Source: Halalkalibacter suaedae (GTDB lineage Bacteria > Bacillota > Bacilli > Bacillales > Bacillaceae_D). From it: a stretch of 64,000 nucleotides of DNA. The DNA is taken from the NCBI RefSeq assembly GCF_017939705.1, contig NZ_JAGKSQ010000011.1, positions 40,235-104,234 of the forward strand. Direction: 5' to 3'. Under the pieces are notes generated by a model that was not told the DNA's origin, did not search any database, and worked only from the letters and a program-made list of their open reading frames with translations. The translations under genes and the position numbers were made by a program. Positions 1 to 7,913 of this stretch are shown in pieces. Every line of letters begins with the position of its first letter. Within the stretch, counting starts at the first letter, position 1.

Positions 1-126
1 GCAACTCATATTAAAAAGACTGGGTAATATTTATTATTAAATCCATTATATGCAAATTCTATTCCAATGTTTAAAAATTAAACCATTCAAGTGATGAGTT
101 GATGCCTAATACAAGAGCTAGTTAAA

Positions 127-160
127 CAAAAAAAAAACCTATGCCACTAAAGGGCATAGA
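127..160 (-). terminator. Intrinsic terminator after the sugar-binding lipoprotein gene
   Basis: Read on the minus strand, a CTATGCC/GGCATAG stem with a 7-nt loop is followed by an uninterrupted run of about nine T. It sits just past the stop of the xylF-like gene and ends the two-gene operon. Positions 1-126 hold nothing I can identify. Confidence 0.85.
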
Positions 161-170
161 GTACTCCTTG

Positions 171-1232
171 TTATTCGCCATAAATGTCAGATTCAGAAAG
201 GTGTCCTTCTTTAATAATCGTCTCTCTAATATTTTCGGCTGTTACAGCAATTGGTTCTAATAGTATTGAAGGAATATCAGCTTGTCCGTTATTTACAGTT
301 GATTCGGTAGTGATTTCTTCTCCTGAAGCAACTTGGATAGCAAGTTCTGCAGCTCTTTCTGCGATTAAGACAATTGATTTGTACACCGTCATTGTTTGGG
401 TCCCTTCAGCAACACGTCTTACACCTGCTAATTCAGCATCTTGCCCTGAAACTTCAACTTCACCAGCACGAGCCCCAAGTGCTTCAACTACTCCACCTGC
501 GGTTCCATCATTTGCTGCAACAACTGCGTCTAATTGAACCGAATTACTCGCGAGAAATGATGCTAATTGGTCACGAGCACGTTCAGGCTCCCAATTTTCC
601 GTATAATTATCATATACAAGGTTTATAGCACCTGAATCAATAAACGGCTTAAGAACATTCATTGCTCCCTCACGAAATAGAATTGCATTATTATCTGTTT
701 CAGATCCACCAACATAGGCAAATGTCCCTTGATCAACCCGATTGACAATCTCCTGTGCTTGAAGCTCGCCAACCTTTACATTATCAAAAGACAAATAATA
801 ATCAAGGTCTGCACCACGAATCAAACGATCATATGAAATGACCTTAACACCAGCTGCGTGTGCTAAAGTTACGATCTCACTTGCTCCATCAGCATCTGTT
901 GGTACAACGACTAGTACATCTACTCCTTCATTAATAAGGAGCTGTGCCTGCTGAATTTGCACTTGTTGATTTCCATTAGCCGCGAGTGTCTTCACCTCTG
1001 CACCTAGTTCACGAACCGCTCCTTCAAAAGCTTCTTTATCACGATACCAGCGCTCTTCACGTAACGTATCAAGCACGAAACCAACATAAATTTGATCTGG
1101 ATTCGAACGAAGCTTCTGATCGGTATCCTCATTTGAATCTGATGCTGATTCAGTGTTACAAGCTCCTAGAACCAACAGAAGTAGGGTTGATAGTAATAAT
1201 AACAAGCGGTTCGCTTTATTTTTAGATGACAT
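171..1232 (-). CDS. XylF-like sugar-binding lipoprotein (type 1 periplasmic binding fold)
   Basis: A 353-aa extracellular lipoprotein: hydrophobic signal peptide with an LGAC lipobox (lipidated Cys25), then a binding-protein fold of the D-xylose/ribose-binding (XylF, Peripla_BP_4) type starting near YVGFVLDTLREERW. Known relatives deliver pentoses or other sugars to an ABC importer. Here no permease or ATPase accompanies it: the ATG shares one base with the stop codon of the upstream chemoreceptor gene (TAATG), and a strong terminator follows. I infer that it presents a sugar to that chemoreceptor rather than, or as well as, to a transporter. The sugar cannot be read from the sequence. The family is confident; the role is inference. 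Confidence 0.88.
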   Translation of the reverse strand: MSSKNKANRLLLLLSTLLLLVLGACNTESASDSNEDTDQKLRSNPDQIYVGFVLDTLREERWYRDKEAFEGAVRELGAEVKTLAANGNQQVQIQQAQLLINEGVDVLVVVPTDADGASEIVTLAHAAGVKVISYDRLIRGADLDYYLSFDNVKVGELQAQEIVNRVDQGTFAYVGGSETDNNAILFREGAMNVLKPFIDSGAINLVYDNYTENWEPERARDQLASFLASNSVQLDAVVAANDGTAGGVVEALGARAGEVEVSGQDAELAGVRRVAEGTQTMTVYKSIVLIAERAAELAIQVASGEEITTESTVNNGQADIPSILLEPIAVTAENIRETIIKEGHLSESDIYGE

Positions 1233-3010
1233 TATGACACATCCTCCTTTCGATTTTCCCTTGATAGATGCTGCTTTTCTTCACTTTCGATTACGTTGTC
1301 AGCACCTACGTCGAAATGTTGAATAAGGGTATTCATCCCCTTAACTAATTCAGTCAATTCATTTGCTCCAGTCGAAACTTGATTAATGGCAGATTGTTGT
1401 TCAATGACTGAAGCTGATATTTCCTCTGCACCAGCAGCTGATTGCTCTGAAATGGCTGCAATATGCTCAACAGAATTGCTAATTTCCTCACTCGCAACAT
1501 GAAATTCAGTCAGAGTTGTAGAGATTTCTGAGACTCTTTCCACCATATTAGAAACTTTATCTTTAATCTCTGAAAAATACTTTCCTGACATCTCAATTTG
1601 ATTCTTACCTTTGTTAACCTCTTCATATCCGGCCGTTAAATCCTTAACCATTTGGCCTGTCTCACCTTTGATTGAATTGACAATTTCAGTAATGCTTTTG
1701 ACAGAAACAGAAACTTCTTCGGCTAGCTTTCTTACTTCATCAGCAACAACTGCGAAACCTTTACCTGATTCTCCTGCACGTGCAGCCTCAATTGATGCAT
1801 TAAGTGCAAGCAAATTAGTTTGTTCTGCTATAGATTGAATGACTCCAACAAATGTAGAGATTGAGTTTGTTTGCTGTTCTAGATCATTTATCTTAACAAC
1901 AGATTCCTCCACGATCTGATAAATACTCTCCATTTGTTTTAACGATTCTTTCATTTGGAGATCACCATCTACAGAGACAGTAAGAACTTCTTCTGAGAAA
2001 GTAGCTAAACGATCACCATTTTCACTAGCACCAACAATTTGTTGAGTAAGATTTTGAGTCCGCTCTGAAATGACAGTCGCTTCATTCGCTTGACTAGACG
2101 CTCCTGAAGCAAGTTCCTCAATTGTTGTTGCGACTTGTTCACTGCTCTGCTTGACTTCATCGGCTTTCAACGTAAAGTTTTGAACTTGATGATCAACCGA
2201 ATTAGCCAATGTTGAGACTTCATTAATCATATTTTTCAGGCTAGTTCCCATCTCATTAATTGATTTAGACAAAAGACCAATTTCATCTCGGCTATCGTCA
2301 TTAAGCTTTGGAACGTTTAAGTTTCCTTTAGCAATTTGGTCACTAGTTTCCACGACTTTATTTAAGCTTTGACGTATTCGACGACTAATAATATATATAA
2401 GTGCGATAGATACAATTATGGATACAAGCACTGACCCAATAAGAACCGCGATAGTGACCCCAATATTACCTTGAGCATTTTCAATAGAAGACGTATTAGA
2501 TGAAACCGCAGCTTCCATCAGACTATCACCCAAAGCAATCGTTTCTACCTTTAGTTGATTAGCCTGCTCTTGTAATTCTGCAAAAGTATCAGTATTAATC
2601 TGTTGAACATTTGGAACGATTTCACTAAAGTAATATTCATCAAGTGCATGATTGTTATCAATAATCTGATTAAACATACTAAGATGCTCATCCTCAGAGA
2701 TATTACCTCTTAACTCCTTAGCGGTTGCTACAAACTGTTCACTAAGAGTTAAATATTGAACTAGACGTTCATCTTGCTCAGCGATAATATACTCAGGAAT
2801 ATTTAGATATTTTTCTTGATACAGAGACATCAACTCAGAAACTTGGATGACGATTTCATTCTTTGTACGAGTTTCTTGAATGGACGAGCTCGTATTTGAT
2901 AGCAACCAAAAGGTTAGTATCAGTGAACCAATAAACGTTAACATTACTACCGCAAAGACGATCGCATATTTACCTCCAATCGATCGATCTCTCCAAAATC
3001 TCTTCCCCAT
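1232..3010 (-). CDS. Transmembrane methyl-accepting chemotaxis protein
   Basis: A 592-aa chemoreceptor: TM1 about residues 14-36, an extracellular helical domain about 37-180, TM2 about 182-207, HAMP about 208-262, then the coiled-coil signalling domain with the conserved hairpin tip ([19 protein letters not shown]) and a C-terminal helix, with no obvious receptor-tethering pentapeptide. It should relay ligand binding to CheA/CheW. The ATG has an AAGGGG Shine-Dalgarno 8 nt upstream. The gene is the promoter-proximal member of a pair translationally coupled to the xylF-like lipoprotein, which makes that lipoprotein its likely ligand-carrying partner. I found no convincing sigma-D promoter in the 250 bases upstream. 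Confidence 0.93.
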   Translation of the reverse strand: MGKRFWRDRSIGGKYAIVFAVVMLTFIGSLILTFWLLSNTSSSIQETRTKNEIVIQVSELMSLYQEKYLNIPEYIIAEQDERLVQYLTLSEQFVATAKELRGNISEDEHLSMFNQIIDNNHALDEYYFSEIVPNVQQINTDTFAELQEQANQLKVETIALGDSLMEAAVSSNTSSIENAQGNIGVTIAVLIGSVLVSIIVSIALIYIISRRIRQSLNKVVETSDQIAKGNLNVPKLNDDSRDEIGLLSKSINEMGTSLKNMINEVSTLANSVDHQVQNFTLKADEVKQSSEQVATTIEELASGASSQANEATVISERTQNLTQQIVGASENGDRLATFSEEVLTVSVDGDLQMKESLKQMESIYQIVEESVVKINDLEQQTNSISTFVGVIQSIAEQTNLLALNASIEAARAGESGKGFAVVADEVRKLAEEVSVSVKSITEIVNSIKGETGQMVKDLTAGYEEVNKGKNQIEMSGKYFSEIKDKVSNMVERVSEISTTLTEFHVASEEISNSVEHIAAISEQSAAGAEEISASVIEQQSAINQVSTGANELTELVKGMNTLIQHFDVGADNVIESEEKQHLSRENRKEDVS

Positions 3011-3185
3011 ACGTTCAACCCCTTTATAATATCTAAATCTTTATCTATCTTAATTATCAAAAAAATCAAAATAGACATATTGCGACATTTGTCGACACTT
3101 CCTAATAATAATTTTAAAGCTGTTTTAGTGTCAATACGATCTGCAAACATCCATTATTTACTTTTAAGTAGACTGTTCCTACTAT

Positions 3186-3211
3186 GTTTACTAGGAAACA
3201 CTTATGGGAAG
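3186..3211 (+). promoter_or_regulatory. Possible sigma-B promoter
   Basis: GTTTAC, 14 bases, GGGAAG. This resembles the general-stress consensus GTTTAA-N12-14-GGGWAT (one mismatch in the -10 and one in the -35). It lies 55 bases before the DUF2188 start codon. Inference from sequence only. Confidence 0.4.
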
Positions 3212-3266
3212 AGGAAAATGTAGCGAGTAGGAAGCACAATAACTATTAAAAGGAGAATGATCAGTT

Positions 3267-3467
3267 ATGAAAAAATTCACTGTCCGTCCCGACAAGAATG
3301 CAGATTCATGGTTCTTAAAGCTAGAAGATGTCGCTCCACAAGAGAACTTTGATCAAATGGATGATGCAACTGAAGCAGGAAAAAAGCTAGCTTCAGAAAA
3401 TAGTCCTAGCCAACTGACCATTTATAACCAACATAACGAAGTCGTCGAAGAGATCAATTTCAACTAA
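3267..3467 (+). CDS. DUF2188 family small protein
   Basis: A 66-aa soluble acidic protein that looks like DUF2188: an N-terminal VRPDKNADSWFLKLED strand pair, a central helix (DATEAGKKLASEN), then LTIYNQHNEVVEEINF. Members are small, widespread and of unknown function, and some are stress-induced. It has a clear AAAGGAG ribosome-binding site 11 bases before ATG, a possible sigma-B promoter upstream and its own terminator, so it is monocistronic. A general-stress role would be a guess from the promoter alone. Confidence 0.8.
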   Translation: MKKFTVRPDKNADSWFLKLEDVAPQENFDQMDDATEAGKKLASENSPSQLTIYNQHNEVVEEINFN

Positions 3468-3476
3468 AAATTTATT

Positions 3477-3514
3477 AAAATCCTATGCTTATTAGTAAGC
3501 ATAGGATTTTTTGG
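3477..3514 (+). terminator. Intrinsic terminator after the DUF2188 gene
   Basis: AAAATCCTATGCTTA and its complement form a perfect stem with a short loop, followed by a T-rich tract; positioned 10 bases after the stop codon. Confidence 0.9.
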
Positions 3515-3572
3515 TTAACTCAATTAATAGATTCCACTACTTCAGCTATACTATTTAAATTAATTCCTAAGC

Positions 3573-3608
3573 TTTAAGCGTTTACATTTATGTAGTTATT
3601 GATACACT
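3573..3608 (+). promoter_or_regulatory. Promoter with overlapping cre-like CcpA site upstream of the GH43 gene
   Basis: On the minus strand 3573-3586 reads TGTAAACGCTTAAA, matching the catabolite-responsive element TGWAARCGYTWNCW except at one position. It overlaps a candidate -35 (TTTACA, 3581-3586), with a -10 TACACT at 3603-3608 after 16 bases. Carbon catabolite repression of a hemicellulose-degrading enzyme would be expected. Motif match only. Confidence 0.55.
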
Positions 3609-3651
3609 GAAGAAAGAGCATTATTTTATTTACATAGTGAGGAGATTTGAT

Positions 3652-4632
3652 ATGGATAAGAAAACAAAACCGAATGAACCGATCGTGACGCATTTATTTA
3701 CAGCTGACCCGTCTGCCCATGTGTTTGAAGGAAAAATTTATATTTACCCTTCACATGACCTTGATCATGATGGTCCAACTAATGACAATGGTGACCAATA
3801 TGCGATGGAGGATTATCATGTCCTTTCGATGGATAACTTCGATTCCCCTTGTGTAGACCATGGTGAAGCCTTGCATGTAAGGGATATTCCATGGGCAAAA
3901 CAGCAGCTTTGGGCCCCAGATGCTGCTTTTAAAAATAATAAGTATTACCTATTCTTCCCTGCTAGAGATAAGGACGATATTTTCCGCCTAGGTGTTGCTA
4001 CTAGTTCAGCTCCAGAGGGTCCTTTCACACCACAAGAGAATTATATACCTGGAAGCTATAGTATTGATCCTGCAGTATTTGTAGATGAAGATGATAGAGC
4101 TTATATCTACTTCGGTGGTCTATGGGGTGGACAATTAGAGAAATGGCAAACAGGGGAATTCCTATCAGATGCAGAAGGACCAGAATTGACTGAACCTGCC
4201 TTAGGGCCGAGAATTGCTGAGTTAAGCGAAGATATGCTAACATTCAAAGAATCCCCTACCGAAATCTCTATTATTGATGAGGATGGTAACCCTATACTAG
4301 CAGGTGATGAAGAACGTCGTTTCTTTGAAGGTGCTTGGGTTCACAAATATAATGATTATTATTACCTTTCATACTCAACTGGTACCACTCATAAAATCGC
4401 CTACGCGATAAGCAAAGCTCCACAGGGACCTTTTACTTATAAAGGAACCATTTTAAATCCTGTGATTGGTTGGACGACACACCATTCTATCGTACAATTT
4501 GAGGATAAGTGGTATTTATTCTATCATGATTGTTCGTTATCAGACGGTGTCGATCACAAACGTTCAGTTAAATACACAGAAATTACGTATAATGCGGATG
4601 GAACGATTCAAACGATCGACCCTTATAAGTAG
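3652..4632 (+). CDS. Glycoside hydrolase family 43 (arabinofuranosidase/xylosidase type)
   Basis: A 326-aa five-bladed beta-propeller glycosidase without signal peptide, so probably cytoplasmic and acting on imported arabino- or xylo-oligosaccharides. Catalytic residues typical of GH43 are visible: general base Asp19 (TADPSAHV), pKa-modulating Asp139 (SIDPAVFVD) and general acid Glu226 (RRFFEGAWVHK), plus a conserved THHS motif late in the protein. The longer reading frame begins at GTG 3637, but GAGGAGA at 3639-3645 is a Shine-Dalgarno site correctly spaced for ATG 3652, so I use that. It is monocistronic, with a cre-like site upstream and a strong terminator downstream. Exact substrate specificity is not predictable. 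Confidence 0.92.
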   Translation: MDKKTKPNEPIVTHLFTADPSAHVFEGKIYIYPSHDLDHDGPTNDNGDQYAMEDYHVLSMDNFDSPCVDHGEALHVRDIPWAKQQLWAPDAAFKNNKYYLFFPARDKDDIFRLGVATSSAPEGPFTPQENYIPGSYSIDPAVFVDEDDRAYIYFGGLWGGQLEKWQTGEFLSDAEGPELTEPALGPRIAELSEDMLTFKESPTEISIIDEDGNPILAGDEERRFFEGAWVHKYNDYYYLSYSTGTTHKIAYAISKAPQGPFTYKGTILNPVIGWTTHHSIVQFEDKWYLFYHDCSLSDGVDHKRSVKYTEITYNADGTIQTIDPYK

Positions 4633-4642
4633 AATTATTATT

Positions 4643-4685
4643 GTACAAAAAAGACTCAGGATCGTACTCCTGAGTCTTTTTGTAC
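4643..4685. terminator. Bidirectional terminator between the GH43 and FusB-family genes
   Basis: GTACAAAAAAGACTCAGGA and its near-perfect complement form a long hairpin with A-rich and T-rich flanks, so it should stop both convergent transcripts. Confidence 0.92.
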
Positions 4686-4695
4686 GAGATACAAC

Positions 4696-5358
4696 TTATT
4701 TTTTCAGTATTTCAATGAAATCATATAACTTATCTAAAGTGGTGATATTTTGATTACACTTCACAGAATCCTTACAGATATAATTCCCTCTATTTGTGTA
4801 AGTGTCTACACCACTCTTGACACTCGTCATAAATAATCCAACATCTTCATGTCTATTACAAATTGCACAAATTCCTTTTACATTACCTCTAAACGTCCCC
4901 TGAAAACCGATTAATTTTCCATTTAATTCAATAATCAAATATTTCCTCTCCGAACGAATATCGTACCAGCTTATATAGGAAAAATCTCTGAAATCCATTT
5001 CATCAAAGGATGGAATTTTTAATTTTTTTGCTTTTGGAAATAACTTTGTAACGGTTTTCTCAGTTGTTTTTGTAAAGGGTCTAACGAGTGATTTAAGATG
5101 TTTCACCAACTGTTCAGCTTGTATCTCGTCTTTTAATTCAATAACCTCATTCATTAATAGTAGTTGCTTCTCATTCAAAGTGAGAAATAGATTATTGATG
5201 TTTTCAAATGAACTCGCTTTAAGGGCATTTAGAACATCGGGGTCCCTACTTGTAACATGAGCTTGAACAAGTTTTTTAATCTCATATCTAATAAAGTTGT
5301 ATTGGTCACTCCTGATAAAAGGCTCCATCTTCAATCCTGTAATTTCATTATTTTTCAT
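4696..5358 (-). CDS. FusB/FusC-family EF-G-binding, zinc-finger protein
   Basis: A 220-aa cytosolic protein with the two-domain layout of staphylococcal FusB/FusC: an N-terminal four-helix bundle (about 1-100) and a C-terminal zinc-binding domain with Cys164-x2-Cys167 and Cys195-x5-Cys201. FusB proteins bind elongation factor G and free it from stalled, fusidic-acid-blocked ribosomes; chromosomal homologues are common in Bacillales. Start codon ATG is preceded by TAAGGAG. The 200-base leader contains a small open frame and two inverted repeats, the second partly masking this Shine-Dalgarno, which suggests attenuation control. Whether the protein confers real resistance is not shown by sequence. 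Confidence 0.88.
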   Translation of the reverse strand: MKNNEITGLKMEPFIRSDQYNFIRYEIKKLVQAHVTSRDPDVLNALKASSFENINNLFLTLNEKQLLLMNEVIELKDEIQAEQLVKHLKSLVRPFTKTTEKTVTKLFPKAKKLKIPSFDEMDFRDFSYISWYDIRSERKYLIIELNGKLIGFQGTFRGNVKGICAICNRHEDVGLFMTSVKSGVDTYTNRGNYICKDSVKCNQNITTLDKLYDFIEILKK

Positions 5359-5369
5359 TTATTTCAGCT

Positions 5370-5496
5370 CCTTATTTTCAGTAAATAATTCAAATTCAAT
5401 AAGGGCAGAGCCGAGACAGGACAAGAGGAACATATTTGGCGATATTAAAAAAGTCTACCTCATCCAAAGTATCGCCTTCCTACATCTAGGCTCTGC
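5370..5496 (-). promoter_or_regulatory. Attenuator-like leader structures upstream of the FusB-family gene
   Basis: Two structures lie between the leader frame and the gene. A long imperfect hairpin pairs 5405-5412 with 5489-5496 (8 bp), 5426-5430 with 5477-5481 (5 bp) and 5438-5444 with 5470-5476 (7 bp). A second pairs 5398-5404 with 5370-5376 and covers the AAGG of the gene's Shine-Dalgarno. This resembles the translational attenuators of ribosome-targeting resistance genes. The pairing is visible; the regulation is inferred. Confidence 0.5.
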
Positions 5497-5541
5497 ATGA
5501 GACGTTACAGATGCTGACAAATAAGGATGCTTATATGCCAT
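5455..5541 (-). CDS. Putative 28-aa leader peptide
   Basis: A short frame (MAYKHPYLSASVTSHAEPRC, then eight residues to TAG) with an unusually strong ribosome-binding site (AAGGGGGTGAT, 9 bases before ATG). It overlaps the 5' arms of the long hairpin, as leader peptides of attenuators do. A weak promoter-like TTAACT-N18-TATAAT lies just upstream at about 5584-5613. It has no recognisable family. A second, shorter frame starts 4 bases upstream in another phase and is less well spaced. Confidence 0.45.
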   Translation of the reverse strand: MAYKHPYLSASVTSHAEPRCRKAILWMR

Positions 5542-5731
5542 TTCATATCACCCCCTTAAAGATAGATAATTATATTATATAATAGCCAATACCTTTGAGT
5601 TAATCACCTTTCAACCCTTTCTCATTGTAGGTGGAATTTCATTACTATCCTTCTTCATAACACAGAGACTTACAATAAAATATTTTACATTATTTTCAAA
5701 TAAAATGCTGAATTCTAGCGAAAAAAAAGAT

Positions 5732-5975
5732 AGAGGCTGGGACATAACTAAAGCGCTAACTAAAATACCGAATAATGCAATCACGTAGCGGATGAAATAT
5801 ACGGAGACTCCTGCGGGACCTAAAAGAGGCCACTGAAAAAGGTATAATTTCCACCTTTTTTAGTGGCCTTACCGGCTTCACGCGGAAAGCGAAGTATATT
5901 TAAGGAGCGGTTTACGTCCGCCAACCACCATTGCTCGGATTTTCTATTAGTTAAGTCAATTTTGTCCTAGCCTCT
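5732..5975 (+). repeat. Interspersed palindromic repeat, copy A (with foreign central hairpin)
   Basis: Begins AGAGGCTGGGACATAAC and ends TTTTGTCCTAGCCTCT, an imperfect terminal inverted repeat. It contains the conserved GACTCCTGCGGGA and CGCGGAAAGCGAAGTATATTT blocks shared with the other copies. Its usual central part is replaced by a hairpin (about 5826-5868, GGCCACTGAAAAAGGT and complement) that recurs at 21523-21563. Positions 5559-5731 before it show only the leader promoter region and no gene. Confidence 0.85.
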
Positions 5976-5988
5976 ATCCCTATCCTCT

Positions 5989-7407
5989 TTAAAGAATAAA
6001 TGTCACAATTGTATATAAGACAGTTGTGATACCGGCAGCGATCAGTGCTGGTTTTAATTTATATTTAGCGTATTCTATGACCGAAAGGCCTAGTATTTTT
6101 GCAATTGTATTTGTATCATCACTTAATGGAGATGCAAAAGCACCAAATGACCCACTTGCAAACACCGCCCCAATAACTAGAGGTAAGGACACATCACCCG
6201 TAGTAGCAAGTGCTACCCCGAGTGGCATTAAAATCCCCCATGTTCCCCATGCAGATCCAATAAAATAAGATACAGCAGCTCCGAATAAAAAGATAAGTGG
6301 TGCTATAAACATTTGCGGGATCCAGCCGGTATGTGCTGTCACAAATCCCGAAAAACCTAAATCATCTGTGATTGATGATAATCCCCAAACGATTGATAAT
6401 AATAAAATAACTGACATTAGGTCATTTCCACCTTGTATGAAGCTATCAATTAAGTTTACAAGCTTAAACCGTTGTATCAAGTAGAAGAATATTGATACTA
6501 GTGTTGTAATCAGAAGGGCAATGACCATTGCATCAAGTACATTTGCTCGAATAAATGCCTCAAACGGCCCAACCCCCTTTTCATAGCCATCCCACCATGT
6601 CAAAAACAATGTCAAACCAATTACCAGAATAAGGGGGACAAGAAGATTCAGAGGTTTAATAGGTAAATCCTTTGCAACAACAGGATGGCAATCATGCCAA
6701 TCCTCCTCTTCATCTTCAACTTCCTGCTCATCAATTTGCATCGGTGCATCGGACTTTGTTTTTGCATGATGAAAAAAGCTTAAGTAAATCCCTAAAACAA
6801 TCGTGACAATTGCAAAGAAATTAAATGGTATGCTTTGAATAAAGAGTGAATAAGGATCTATTTCGATTCCTTCGTTTTCAGTTGCGATTTGGATAATCGA
6901 GACCATATAACCAACAAAAGCGGTTGCAACTGGAATTAAGACAATGACAGGAGTCGCAGTTGTCTCAATAATGAAACCGAGCTCCTCTGTCGTCATTTTG
7001 ACTTTTTTTAGTAGCGCTCTCATAATTGGAGCAATAGTTACGAAACGAAACGTAGGTGCACTGAATGTCCCAATAGTTGAAACATATGTAAGGAGCAGAG
7101 CTTGCTTTCTGGTCTGAATTCGCTCAGCTGCCTTTTCTACAAAACCTCTAATTCCTCCTGTCATCTTAATCATGCCAACCAGTCCTGAAAAGGCATATAA
7201 GAACACAATAATCTTAATATTATTTTCATCAATCAGGGCTTGAACTACATAGACAAACATTGTTTGTATTCCACCAAGGACAGTAGGGTCAATAAGATAT
7301 GAACCCACTAATAATCCAAGAAATAGAGCAGGAAGCACCTGTTTTGTATAAATAGCAACTGGTATGACAACTAAAAATGGGATAATCGATAGCCAGCTTG
7401 ATTCCAT
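5989..7407 (-). CDS. NhaC-family Na+/H+ antiporter
   Basis: A 472-aa polytopic membrane protein with roughly 10-12 hydrophobic segments and a charged acidic cytoplasmic loop (about residues 225-245, QEVEDEEEDWHDCHP). The sequence pattern, including GTFSAPTFRF, TATPVIVLIPVATAF and the C-terminal GSAWGTWGILMPLG / GAFASPLSDDTN blocks, is that of the NhaC superfamily, which exchanges Na+ (or an organic acid or amino acid in some members) for H+. Such antiporters support pH and sodium homeostasis, in keeping with an alkaliphilic or halotolerant host. Monocistronic; repeat copy A lies immediately downstream and may act as its terminator. Confidence 0.88.
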   Translation of the reverse strand: MESSWLSIIPFLVVIPVAIYTKQVLPALFLGLLVGSYLIDPTVLGGIQTMFVYVVQALIDENNIKIIVFLYAFSGLVGMIKMTGGIRGFVEKAAERIQTRKQALLLTYVSTIGTFSAPTFRFVTIAPIMRALLKKVKMTTEELGFIIETTATPVIVLIPVATAFVGYMVSIIQIATENEGIEIDPYSLFIQSIPFNFFAIVTIVLGIYLSFFHHAKTKSDAPMQIDEQEVEDEEEDWHDCHPVVAKDLPIKPLNLLVPLILVIGLTLFLTWWDGYEKGVGPFEAFIRANVLDAMVIALLITTLVSIFFYLIQRFKLVNLIDSFIQGGNDLMSVILLLSIVWGLSSITDDLGFSGFVTAHTGWIPQMFIAPLIFLFGAAVSYFIGSAWGTWGILMPLGVALATTGDVSLPLVIGAVFASGSFGAFASPLSDDTNTIAKILGLSVIEYAKYKLKPALIAAGITTVLYTIVTFIL

Positions 7408-7485
7408 AGTATCACCTACCTCTTTTCACATCGTCTTTTTATGTTGTGAATAAGCAAGAAGATTATACTTGTAATAGCCTAGACA

Positions 7486-7524
7486 TAAAAAAATAAGATG
7501 GGGATCATATCTCTCCGCCATCTT
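7486..7524 (-). terminator. Intrinsic terminator after the SASP gene
   Basis: Minus-strand AAGATGG/CCATCTT stem followed by ATTTTTTT, 8 bases past the stop codon. Confidence 0.85.
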
Positions 7525-7532
7525 GTTTCTCG

Positions 7533-7799
7533 TTAATCTTTACTCGCTAAATTATTTTTAGCCATTTTGATCATCTCTTGCACCATTGATCCACCAATCT
7601 GACCTCCAACCTGACCAGCTTGCTTTGATGTCAATTCGCCATTATCTCCTTTAGTAAGCGGAACAGCTAGATCCTTTGCTACCTCGTATTTTAATTCAGA
7701 CTCACTCTTCGTATGATAGCCTCTTTTGCTCATAACTTGCTCTTTGAATTGAGTTAAGCCTTTTCTTGCTTCTGGGATTAATAGCTTATTTTTTGTCAT
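7533..7799 (-). CDS. Alpha/beta-type small acid-soluble spore protein
   Basis: An 88-aa DNA-binding spore protein. The C-terminal half carries the family pattern: KYEVAKDLAVPL, where germination protease normally cuts inside a YE(I/V)A motif, then the glycine-rich GQVGGQIGGSMVQEMIKMA helix. The N-terminus (KNKLLIPEARKGLTQFKEQV) is about 20 residues longer and more basic than classical SspA/SspB. These proteins coat DNA in the forespore and protect it from UV and heat. It is a single gene with its own terminator. A sigma-G promoter would be expected upstream but I could not assign one with confidence. Confidence 0.9.
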   Translation of the reverse strand: MTKNKLLIPEARKGLTQFKEQVMSKRGYHTKSESELKYEVAKDLAVPLTKGDNGELTSKQAGQVGGQIGGSMVQEMIKMAKNNLASKD

Positions 7800-7865
7800 A
7801 TCAACATCACTCCTTTACCTTTTTAGTGTCTCCTCTTAACCTGATTGATATGTCGACGATTACAA

Positions 7866-7904
7866 CAAAAAGAGGCAGGAAGCTCCACGCTTCATACCTC
7901 TTTG
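7866..7904 (-). terminator. Intrinsic terminator after the alcohol dehydrogenase gene
   Basis: Minus-strand AAAGAGG...CCTCTTT stem, with an additional GAAGC/GCTTC inner pairing, followed by TTTTTG. Confidence 0.85.
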
Positions 7905-7913
7905 ATCGTTCAG

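Noticed and set aside
3011..3150. Sigma-D promoter for the chemoreceptor gene
   Set aside because: Searched for TAAA-N15-GCCGATAT; only a partial TAAA match without the -10 was found.
5297..5500. Plus-strand frame of 67 codons in the FusB leader region
   Set aside because: Lies antisense across the FusB-family start and leader hairpins, has no ribosome-binding site and no protein-like composition.
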